Source of the DNA: Capitulum mitella | Taxonomy: Eukaryota > Arthropoda > Thecostraca > Pollicipedomorpha > Pollicipedidae | Length of the DNA stretch: 64,000 nucleotides | Reading direction: 5' to 3' | Assembly: GCA_030062745.1 (NCBI GenBank) | Contig: CP099844.1 | Location: 8,145,551 to 8,209,550 of the forward strand | Shown here: piece after piece, positions 40,696 to 52,600 of the stretch | Position numbering within the stretch: the stretch's first letter is position 1 | How the letters are laid out: every line of letters begins with the position of its first letter | Made by a program: the position numbers and the translations under genes | Notes under the pieces: model-generated | The model's input: only the letters and a program-made list of their open reading frames with translations | Database searches by the model: none | Told to the model about the DNA's origin: nothing

Positions 40696-43600
40696 CTGAA
40701 ACGAACCGTGAGCCGTCAGCCATTCACTGCCGGGGACTGACTTGCGCCAGTGTGGGCTGCAGTCAGTGTTGCGCATCTGCCATCACGCACGGCGGAACGA
40801 AATGGCTAACGCCGCAAGAGTACATCACCAGCACTCCACAGCTGCAGTTGGCTGGGTTAGGGTAACGTTACAGCATACTCCTGTGACCGGGACACGCCGA
40901 ATGCCTCAGACAACGCCGTCCACTAGAGATGGGGTCGCGTTAGTCGGTCCGACATACGGTAATCACCGCGCCCGGAAATCGACGGTTTACGTCCCTCGGC
41001 CTCAGTCAGAAATGCTGACAGTCAAAAACGGGAACAAATGGTTCGATTTTCTGCGCGACTGGAGTCTGTTTTCCACACGGAGAACGTCCCTCTGCGCCGT
41101 CTACAAGCAGCAGAGCTGTGAGGTCGAGCTTTGTCGGGCACGCACCTGGTGATCTTCGCCATGCCGAACGGCAGGTCATAGGTGGAGATGGGGACCGTCT
41201 GGCTGGCGATGGCGCTCTGACTGTGCCACTCGATCAGGCCGCGCTCCTCCGGCGTGCCTGACGACGGCGCAGAACGACCGTAAGTGGGCTGGGCCCGACT
41301 ATCGGGCGTTGGCAGAGGTCACAATAGGGCGGTCGACACTGGAACTCAGTGGCACCGCAAGGAGCACTTCCTCCGGGGGCCCATGCACTTGCAGGAAGCG
41401 GTGTTCCCACAGGGATTCTGTATCGCGATGGACGCTGTATATCACCAGGGATTCTGGTTCACCAGGAACGTTATATGCTATCAAAGACGCTGGGTCACCA
41501 GGGACGCCGCATCCCGACGGACGCTTTCTGTACTACGACAGAGGAGAACCAAAAAGAGGAGCTTGGACGCGCTGCCACGAGGCACGCTGTGCGTATCACC
41601 AGGGATGCCTGGCCTCACCCGGAATGGTGTTGTCCAGCAGGCAGCCGAGGAAGCCGCCCACGAACATGTTGGTGGAGAGCAGCACGTACAGGATCTGGTC
41701 GGCCGTGTCGTTCCCCGTCCGCACGGCGTCCTTGTGCTCCTGCATGTACATCGGCAGAATCTGCCCGGCAGAACGCGCCAGGTCGCGATGCCGACCTGCT
41801 TCGACCGCGCATCGTCTTTTCTGTGGTCTTTTTTGGTTCAGAGTTGGTTCGGAACATCTCACCAGTTGTTTTGCGGGTGGGGGCAACGGAACGAGGCCGT
41901 ACTAAACAGAAGCGGCAATAAAAAGAGGAGTCTGGGCGCTGGTAAAGGAAAGCTATGCGGAGTTTCGCAATCCACGGCAGTAATGAGCATGCATGTCGTC
42001 CTATGCGTATTTCGGGGCGGCATCCTGACGTGTGAAATCTCTCGTAATGACTCAAAGGTAGATGTTTGCCTTTGCCTGTTTCGCATAATACAACTCAAAC
42101 AGCACATACGGCTCTGGCTAAGTGAGCCGTGCGGCTTGATGATGTACGTTGCAACCGAGAGGCTTTCCTCGGAAGAGCCGTTTGGACATCCAGTTTCATA
42201 ATGGTTGATTCAATTTGACCGGTAACTAGAGATCTGTTTTGTCATGCTCGTGTATATCCGTTGTTTTTCGACGCGGCTTTTTAAATGACCAGGAAAAACA
42301 TCCACGTATTTGCTTGAACAAGACAGCTGACATTAACCCGTCCCCGACTGGGTGGCAGTTAACTGCCCCCCCGAGGCTTTTCTGGGATTGCGAGAGAACG
42401 AACAAACACAGAGTCACGAAACTTCGTGTACCTTTTGTTTCGTTAATTTTACATCTCGTGTCAAAATTTTGACCTCAGGTTAGGTCAGGTGCCTGACCTA
42501 GGTCAGGTCAAACAGACCTACGTCCAAAAAAGTTTAGCGCCCTCTAACTTTTTCGCAAAACAAGATATCTGAATAATACTTTCAGGGATTAGTGATAGTG
42601 ATAGATGCAACAAATCTGCCATCTCAGATTTTTCGGAATTTTCTGGTCTAAGGTCAAGCCTATTTTTAAGACATATCGTCGTTTTTTCGGAAATTGACGG
42701 AATATTTCATAACATTTTTAGTGTGGAGTCAAGCAGACATCTGGTTGCCGTCATTGGGCAAAGTATCAATGACTTCCATCCATTGACCTGAGGTCAGGTC
42801 ACGAATAACTGCAGTGAGCCAAAATGTACCGCCGTCGAAATCGACGATAAATTACTCAGAATTGGTAGAAAATGGCAGAACTAGCTTGCACACACGTAAG
42901 TAATACCAGGAGCCTCAAGAAGTTTGAAAAAATTGCATGTTTTGGAAAAAACGGGTTCTCGCCAATAAAGCTCCGCCCATTGTGTAGGTCGGTAACTAAT
43001 GGATTTCTCTGAAATTTAAGTATGAGAAACCATCACAAGAACCACTAAGGTCAATAAAACTTACACAGATAGGTTTTTTCGCGAAAATAAAGGAACGCTA
43101 AAATCAGTTGTCAATTTGGTACCGCATACGGCTACGGCGCACATCGACAACTGGCGGGAGAATTACGGTGTCTTTAACTCAACGTTTCGGCGTATATATC
43201 GAACAAATCTGGGAAATTAGACGTGCATCGGCATCCGCGGACCTTTACTTGTGCGCCGGTGCCTTTACCTAGGCGTTGTTAGTCACAGCCCTTGAGATTC
43301 AGTCCATTTCTCGGTCTCATGCAGTCGGCTGTGAGAAAACATATATAGGGCGTAAATTGCTTACATATTGTCTAAAACTAAAAAATGAGACCAGTTTCGA
43401 GCTCTACTCGTCACAAGGTTTCCAACGGTATGCTTATTTTTATCGTGCGACCAACCGTTCGTGAGTTAGAAGGGGGCGGCCAACTGCCCCCTCAGTCGCC
43501 GATGTTCGAAACGGACCGACGGTCGTGCGCGGGTTAAAAGTGCGCGGATACCAGTGTTATAAATTCGGACGGGTTAGTTCTGAGTTGTGTCCGGTTAGTT

Positions 43601-46600
43601 GCTCTCGACCTTACCATAAATCTCCGAAAATCGCACAGCTCGATACTAACAGGGATGACGGGCTGCTCCGACAAATCAGTCCAGGCACATCCTACATCGT
43701 ATAGGGTTGCCAGAGGCACTTAACGGCTCAGTCAGATTTGACTTCTGGATGAGGGATGGATCGTAGCTGTCGTGTCCACCCTGTGGCGTTATTAAAATCT
43801 TTAATATGTCTATGCATGTCGTCGGTGCTATGCGAGATCAAAAGTAGCAATTTCATCGTAACGCGCAAAGCTGGTCCATTGGCTAAAACAAAATTCATTT
43901 GTTAGACTCGCCGCGGGCAAAATCTTTAGCCAATGAAATGCCGAAAGACAGTCTGCACCGTTTCTTACCAAAGCGAAGAATATAGAGAAGCCGAGGACGA
44001 AGAGATTCCTGGACGAATTCAGGTTAATAAACTGAAGTGATGACATACCTGTAATAAAGCAGAGGCGAATATTTTTATCGGTTGACAGACAGACATCCAA
44101 TTTACCGTTCGCACCGACAATTACTGAGAATACATGTACGTTTCATAAAATGATGATCATATGCTGTTTCGCAATTCCTTCCTAAAAGTTCACTCAACGG
44201 GTGCGGCTCAGAAATTGAAAAAGTCGCCACCCAAATGGCAACATTTGCTGCTGTGCATGGTCAAGGACTGCGGTTCGCTCCAAAATAATCCATTGCAGGG
44301 TAGAAAGCTCTATTCTTCACTTAAAAAATGCCACTCGTCACAAGGAATAACGAGGTTCATTTTTGTTTGCGACCAAATGTTAATGGGGACGCAAACCACA
44401 GACCATAGTTTTTACACTCAAAAGATGCTGGAAACAGGCGTCGGATTATCAGATTAGAAAGCCACTTGAATGAAACCAAAAATACAGCAGGGCGGCTGAA
44501 CGAAGAATAAGCCCTCACCGACGGCAGTGATCATCGAGAACATAATGACGAACATGCCGCCGACAATGGGTTCCGGCATCATGATGAAGAGAGCTCCGAA
44601 CTTGCCGATCATGCCGAACATCATCATGAAGAGAGCGCCCCACTGGAGCACGCGGCGGCTGGCCACCTGTCGAACAGTTTTTTTTAACCATTTATTGGCA
44701 TTTTCCAACCTGACGTTCACATTTCTATTTCATCATGCTCATCTGTTTCTCATTTATTAACATGCGTGCAATGGCATGGCACCATTCCGGCAAGCCCGTT
44801 ACACCACATTCCCGGCAACGTATTCCGGCTGACATGTTGTACAATGTGGCAAGCACGACATCAAAAATGTAACCATCGAGTACATAGTCGATTTACAAGC
44901 TACAAATGGGTGTTCCCTCATATACTAACAGTGGCGTAGCCAACGGGGAGCCAAAGGGGCCATGCCCCCCTGGAGGCCAAGCGGGGCCCCCTGGCGGCCG
45001 AGCTATCCTTTGGATAGCGTAATGCGCCCACAGGGCGTCTTACACTGTCCGAAACGGACAGTGAAAGTAAAATAAGAATATTTGGAGCATTAAAGAAGGC
45101 TTACGAACCTTAACAAAACATGCTCCGAATATACAAAGATATTTTGTGTGCTATGAAGAGAGGACCGTGGTCTGAATGGGCGTTTAGGGGCCGCTGCTAA
45201 CTTGTAGAGGAGTTCACTGTTTGTCTGGGGAGAGCCTCCTGTCAGCTCATAAAGGGCCACTGTCAGCCTCTGAAGGCACCTCCTTCGGTCTGAATGTCAT
45301 AAAGAAGGCCCCTGCCCTGCCTTCAGAGGTCGACAGAGGCCCTTAACAGGCGGAAAGTGTGCCCTCTACAGACAGGTAGTGACCCCCCTGACCAACAGGG
45401 CCCCTAAACGGTCATTCAAGGGCTCCTGCTCTTCTGTAAAGATGTCCCTGCCGACCTGTAACAGGCACCCACTAGGTCGGCAGGAACGTCTTTACGGGCG
45501 AGCATGGGCCACTTTTACACTTCAGCGGGGCCCATTTACAAACTGACAGTAATTTTAACCACATGGGGCCCCACTCACTACGAGGACCAGGCGCGGATCC
45601 AAAGGGAGAGCAATTTGGGTAGCCGCCCCCTCCTCCCTGAGGACTGAGAAGGGGCCTCTGTCAGACTTAAAAGGAGGCCCGAAAGAGCCCCGTATGAGCT
45701 TCACGGAGTCTCTAAAAGAACGTGGCGGGCTCTTGATGCAGCCAGGGAGGCCTCCTGGAGGGTTAGATGACCTCTGAGACGCATAGAGGGCCCCTGAAGC
45801 TCACAAAGGGCACATGAGACCACAACAGGGCCCTAGAAGTGGCAGAGTGTCCCTGAGACCGCCAGAAGACTCATAGGACCCGTGGGACATCCAAGATGAG
45901 TGCTGAGTCCGTAGTAGGCTCCTGTGCGTGGAAAGCTGAATGTCTTGTTCTTAATGTATTCAGAGAGCCTCCGGGAGGTTTAATGAGATCCTGACATGGT
46001 AAGATGGCCCCCAAGATGGAAGGAAGGACCCTTAAAACTCTTCAAGGGCCCCTGGGACCGCAAGGGGCCCCAACACGACAAAGGGTCCATGAGAGCGTTA
46101 AAACTGTCAGAGAGGCACCTGAGACAGAAAGAACTTAAGAGGGTGCTTAGCACGGCCATAAGGAGACCCTGGCCAGCCAAAGGGGCCCCCTGAACGGGGA
46201 TTTGTCGGTGACGTCAAACTCGAGAGGAGCTATAAACGGGCTTCACTGGCCTTTTTGAAACCTTGAGGAGTTCTTGATGCTGTCAGGGGTCCCCGGAAAG
46301 GTCAGGTGGTTTCTGAGACGGCAGGATGGGTCCGTACACCGCAGATGACCCCTGAGACCGCCAACAAGGTCGCAAGGCCCCTGCGAGGCAAAGACGCTAA
46401 AAGGGCCTCTGAGACGGTATTTGGGTTTTATTATGGGGGCGCTGGACCAGACGCTGGGGCCAGAGGGTCCCCAAGTATAATAAGCAGGCTCCTGGCAAGG
46501 GCAAGGTCCCCTGAAACTGTCAGTGAGGCCCCTGAAGCGCCAACAAAACGGCTGGAGTTGTTACGGCCAGAGGGGACCTCAATGATTGCCACATATATCT

Positions 46601-49600
46601 CATGTAACAGAAGAAGACTCCTGATACAGCAATGGGGACCACCGAAGACGTTCAGAGGGCCTATGACACTGCACAGAGGCCCTGAAATTGTCAAAAAGTC
46701 TTTTGTAACTGCCAGAGGGCCCCTGAGATGGCGAAAATGATTCGCAGAGACGATAAGAGGCGTACCCAGGACCACAGGTGAGACTGCTAGAGAAGTACCT
46801 TTGAGACTACCAACTAGAAGTTTCAAGCAATAGGGGCCCCTGAGACGACCAGAGAGGACCTCCAGACTGCTCTTGAAACGGCCAGAGGACCTACAGGATT
46901 GTCAGAGGCTCTTCTGTCACGGCAGAGAGCGACTTATAGAGGGCCTTTTTTAGTGCCTGAGGGGCTCCTTAGACAGCAAAAACGTCCCAGGACGACAGGA
47001 GAGGGACCCGAGATGGCTTAAGGATCCCTGGAACTGTCCCAGATGGGTCCCTAAGACTGTCCGAGGTGCCCCTGAAACTGCCAAAGGAGAGCCTGAGACG
47101 TCCCACGAGAGACGGGAAACTGTAAAAGGAACCAGGAACTACGAGAGAGTCCTGGCACGGCAGACGGCCCGAGACCACCAAAAGTTTCGCTGCAACTGCA
47201 AGAGGGAGCCTAAGCCAAGCTGACAAAAAAAAAATCGTCAGAAGTTACGGGATGGGGGGACGGATGGGCTCCTGGACCGGATACACAAACGACATTTCAA
47301 ATGGAGGGAGGGACGGAATCGTTTAAAATCTCGCCGTTCTTGTCATATTTCGGCCACTTTGTTCGGGTACAAAGCGCCAAATTTTCCCAAATAAGATGAT
47401 GTGTCTGAATTTTTTCGGTTTAAGTTTTTTATGGTAAAAAAGCGAAATTACATCATTTTGCATCTGAAGGGGAAAAACGGGGCCCCGCACTGACCATTCG
47501 CCTCCACTCCTCCCTCCCCTGTCTTGGAGAAATCCTGGATCCGCCCTTGACGAGGGCCCCCATTGGTTACGAGGGCCCCCTTGATCCGATTTGGCCCCCC
47601 CCCCCGGGCGGAATCCTGGCTACGCCCATGTATACTAAGGCCGGGCGGTGATCATCGGCAGGCGGCCTGTTCAGGCCGCCGCAGAAAACCCTACACAGTC
47701 TGTCGAGCAGAGTTTGTGTACGCGACAGGTCAACAGCGGGAAACAGGCTGGACAGGGGGCTGGCCAAGCCGACGTCCTTCGGCTGTCCTATCGACTCTGG
47801 AGTCTCGTCGTGTGTAATGGATGATCGTGCCAGCCAGTGCGGTTAATAACTCGGCTTGCAGATAAATGCAGACAACATAAGAAAGGATGCATGTTTTGTC
47901 TATATCGTCCAACGTCATTCACGCCTTGCTAGAGGAACGAAACGAATGCCAGCGTGTAGCTTGGTATTTTGGTCATGCGATGGTGTTCCAATCGCCCCTA
48001 TTTCTTCACATGTTGCGTTTGCAATGCAGGTGGACTCCAACGAGGTTATGACGCTGAACTCTGGTTTTAACTGCATGTTACGTCACGTACGCTGTGCTGT
48101 GACTCTGTGCTGTGCTGAACTTTTACGTGACCTGCTAGAACAACTGCTGACGGTGAAGAGAGACTGAAGCCACCGGTACTACGGAATTTTCTGTTTTTGG
48201 TTAGTCTAGGACTCCTCCGAAGTCAACAAACGGTTAAAAAGACTAATGAACTTTCGTAATGTTTTTGACCAAAGGTTACCTTCGCCCAAAACAAGACCGA
48301 ATTGCAGTGGTTCCTGAAACAAAAGATGACATCCATGCATATGGCTGAGCAGTTTCAGGTATCATAAAACACCTAAACGTTTGGTAAACGATAACGACCG
48401 TAGCCAGAGTATTATTTCTCAATGACGAGTTCTCGAGAAGAGAAAGAGAGTTCATTGACTTGGCATGATAATGACATCGGTGCGTTCGCTGAAGTTTGGA
48501 CAGCATGCAATCTTTGTGACGTCACGTTCAATCGGACCCATAATTGGTCACAGTTCTGGGGCTACCAAACCGTGGCCAATCGTAGGTCCGACTGGACGTG
48601 ACGTCACAAAAATTCTACGTCCTTGGGCTACAACGAACCCACATACGTCCATGCGTTACGTAAAAAGTTTCGAACACAGCAAAGTAAACTTTCAACGCAT
48701 TCAGAGCAGCTGACGTTGGCAACTTGCGAAAAATCTCAAGAAGTTGCATCAAACCCCACCTTTTGTGACAAGAGGCTAAGGTAAATGTAGTTTTCCCACG
48801 CAAACGCAGCAAAGCAATGCTAAGTTTTTGCTATACAGTGCATTAACTGTCAACAAGGGTGGCGGAAGTGGGGGGGGGGCAGGAGGGACAGCTGTCTCCC
48901 AATTGCGATGGGTCTGGGACAAGACTATGTTTCTGTCCCCCCCCCCATTATGATCTTGGGGGCCTCGTAAGAAACTGAACAGAAAAGAAAATGGGGATAA
49001 AAGCGACGAACACGCAAAAAAAAACAAAAAAAAGAAAAGAAAATGCAACAATGCAGGCAAGGAAGTAGGCACATGGCGTGCGTGTTCTTTCAAGTCTTAC
49101 TTTGTTAAGGGCCTCAACTTTCTTTCGATAGGGGCCTCGAACAGGTCGGACCCAAAACTGGCCAGATACCGCGAACTCTTAGTTTTTAAGGGGCCTCACG
49201 GAATGGACCTGGCAGGCCTACCCCGACACAGAGTTCGGACCCTCCTAGGGGGTCCGGCTTCCATCCAACAGAGGGCCTCGTGTTGATTACATTCAAAAGT
49301 GGTCCAGCGACCAGTACTCATAATTTCCAGGGGCGTCATAATTAATGGACCGGGGTGGCCTGCGCTGAACCGAGGTTGGAACCCTTTTAGGGGGCACCGG
49401 CTTAGGTCCGAATGAGGACCTCGTACCGATTACACTCAAATGTGGTTCAGCGACCAGGACCTCACAATTTTCAGGGGGCCTCACAGAATTAAGGGACTGG
49501 GGTGGCCTGCGCTAAACCGGGGTTTCGCTCTCTGCTAGGGGGCCCCGGCTTAGGTCCGAAAGAGGGCTTCGTACCGATTATGACAAAAAAGCAAAACACG

Positions 49601-52600
49601 GCCTGGGAACCTACGATTTTTCGAGAGGCCTCAGAGAATGGACGAGTTCACGGTGCGACCAAGCTGTGCCGCACCTGCCGAGTTTAGCCGTGGAATGCCA
49701 GAGTCCGCACAACGCACGACTGGATCGTGGACTTACCCCGCCCGGTCGGGCGAAACACGACCCCCATTAAGTGAAACATGGACTTTTTGGGGGATGACAG
49801 CCCTTCGTAGGAAAGGGAGCCTCTCAAGATCAAGGTGCCTCGTTCTTTTTTTGTTTTTTTTTTGTTGCTTTTCCCCCATGATCAAATACGATCCGCCGCC
49901 ACTGACTGCCAGTCAACGTAAGACTACTAAAACAGCAAGAGCGGACTTGAGAGGTAACGATAGGCCAGCGACGCGTGTAGAGCAACCCGAATATCGAAAT
50001 AAGGCAAAAAGCGGTCGAGCCCAGTTCCTCAGGACGGAATAACAAGTGGCGTCGGGCCGCCGGTCTTCAGTCTGAGAGCCCAGGTCGCGGCCACGTCGCT
50101 TCCGAGCCCACCTTGGTGATGCCGATGGCGCCGATGTTCTCGCTGTAGCTGGTGGTGCCGTTGCCTGTGCCGAACAGACCGGCGATGACGCAGCCGATAC
50201 CCTCCACGCCGATGCCGCGGTTGATGGCGTGCACGGGCGGCGGCGGAGCGCCTGGGGGCATGGTTCGGCGGCTCGCAAGGCGGTGGCTCGCTGGGGCGGA
50301 TAGCCATATGACGCGGCCGCCGGTGTTCCGTATGTTTACAGGCGTCGGCGGGGGTGAGTGCCGAACAAAAGACGCTCATCTCCCTGAACGTATGCCAAGC
50401 ACATTTCCGGACCACTTGGAGTCAGAACTGGTCATGCTGAGGAGCGTTTTTACGTTTCTGAATTCAGGGGAGAAACGACGCTGCTCGCAGAAAAAGAGCG
50501 TGAAGTGTTTCACCTGTTTCCTATTCATTCGAAACCCGCCGAATAGGGGATTCTCGACGACAAGGTTACCGCTGTCAAATCAGAGTAATGTCTTCAACCA
50601 AGGCCGAAGACGTCATCACTACCGTCATAACAACACAGAAAAGCCCCGTCATCACGCCTTGAGATGCGTTCAGCCGAGATGTTAAGTGACATCTACATCG
50701 CGGACTAAAAAATACGCCATTTCCCAGCATTCACGAGTTAAATTCGTGCCTACTTCTCAATTATTATCTTCATTAGTGGATGAACTGAGGCATAATCTTA
50801 GGCGCTCAACGCACTGGAAATTGTCAAAACTCCGCGAATCATTATCTTGGTTAGGAGATGCATCAATATTTTTACTGACAGAGCATCCATACATCATCCA
50901 GAAGACGGCATTGCGGGGGAATACAGCAGTTACTCAACGTAATGTATCTATGTAATAATGTAACGTATGCTGTCATGACATAGCACTGAGACCACAGATA
51001 ATTCGACCTTGTCGAATTGTCTGAATTAACCACAGTCGCAGCCAAGGGGGTCCGAAGGGCCCAGGCCCCCCTTAGGCCCGCATTTTTGTGAAACCATTGC
51101 ACATCGTCTTCCCGGTAAGCGTACGATTGCAGTTCACACTGAGCTTCCCCCCCCCCTAAGAAAATCCTTGCTGCGCCCCGCCTTTAACAACCTGGGAGGT
51201 GGTCATAACCATTCTCAGAACCAACGGTAAAGCCTTTCAAAACGACCCATGCGTGTCAATATGATTCGACCTAAGACCACGGATTCAAGTTCAAAGTATT
51301 CGTCACCAGCGCAAATATCGCAACAAAACCTTGCCGCCTGCAGCAGTCAGGTATCCGCACTCTCGAATCGAGCCAGTACTCATTGTTCTAGCTGAATCAT
51401 TGCCGTTTGAAAAAGCGGCACCCGCCGCGCGCAGCGCACCCGATATTTTGGCGCAGGCGTAGTAGTCGCCGATGGACTCGATGATGGAGGCGATGACGCC
51501 GGCCAGCATGCCGAACACGGGGCCCATATGCACGGTCGGCACGCCCCACTGGCCAGGGTACGGCAGCCGGAACCAGACGGCCTCGTGAAGCACCTGCGGC
51601 AGTCACGCGGCGCACCGGCAGGGCCTCAGACTCAGCAGAATGAGCCTCGGGGACATGTTACAGTGTTACGTTAAATAAGCCACTCGAACGCGGCCACAAG
51701 CTACAGGGCGCGTCATATTTGCGGCAAATGAAGCCCGGCCTTCGCCTGTCCCATCAACGCGCCAACTGCACAACAGGTGATCGTGATACCTGGCTCTAGA
51801 TAAGGTGGCCAGTTCTGAGCGGTGTCGGCGGGCACATCCTGAGCGCAGAGTGGCAAATCCTGAGCTCTGAGTAGCACTTCCTGGGCTCTGACCAGCACGT
51901 CCGGAGCTTCGAGTGGCGGCCGGCACGTCCTGAGCTACGAGTCACGTTGCCTGAGCTCTGGTCCGCACACCCCGAACCCTGAGTGGCACGTCCTGGCCTG
52001 GCCCTGGCCTGGCCGGCACGTCCTGAGCTCTGAACGGCGCGTGATGAGCTCACCGAGGTGCGCAGGTCAGTTCGAGCTGGTGAGTCTTCGGGCAGCACGT
52101 TGATGGCCGTCAGAACGCCGCAGAACCCCCAGCTGACAGTGATCCCAAACAGAATCTGTGGCGGAATATTCAGGCAGAATTAGACTGGGATACCAGAGAG
52201 GACAGAGTATACGGTAGAGCCACCGATCGAATCCAGACGCAGGGAAAATGAACCAGAACCAGGGAAAATGAGAGGAGACGGCCGATGTTTGGTTCTCCTT
52301 TCAAGAAACGATACTTAACAAATATTAACAAAGATCGATCCAAGTGGGTTCGCGGGCCTACCCTTTGGAGAAGAAAATATCGGATAGCAAAAAAAAAAAA
52401 AACTGCCGGATGAGGAGCCGGCCTCCTTAACATTTTGTTTTCTACCTCCGCCTCCCTCCTCATGCCGGAAAAATCCTGGGCGCCACCTAAAGAGAAACAT
52501 AAAAAGAGGGGGAGCCGTTGGGTGAGACGAACACCGGACACTCACCGGGAACAGTTTGAAGATGGGCAGGCGGATGAACCTGCTGCCCGAGTCGGACTCC

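Larger units (their letters stand above)
44929..47630 (+). mobile_element. Outer hAT-like non-autonomous element with 8-bp target duplication
   Basis: The left end CAGTGGCGTAGCCA and the right end (minus strand) CATGGGCGTAGCCA form the terminal inverted repeat. The 8-bp TATACTAA occurs directly outside both ends, at 44,921-44,928 and 47,631-47,638: a perfect target-site duplication of hAT length. The element has no transposase frame. Most of its length is a second inserted element (45,588-47,549). Confidence 0.92.
44667..50111 (-). other. SLC23 intron with nested hAT-like elements and a 145-bp tandem repeat
   Basis: The 5.4-kb intron contains the nested elements at 44,929-47,630, a small hAT-like end at 48,853-48,960, an A-rich tract at 49,017-49,045 and the 145-bp repeat at 49,190-49,640. 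The rest (47,640-48,850 and 49,650-50,111) shows nothing recognisable. Confidence 0.6.
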
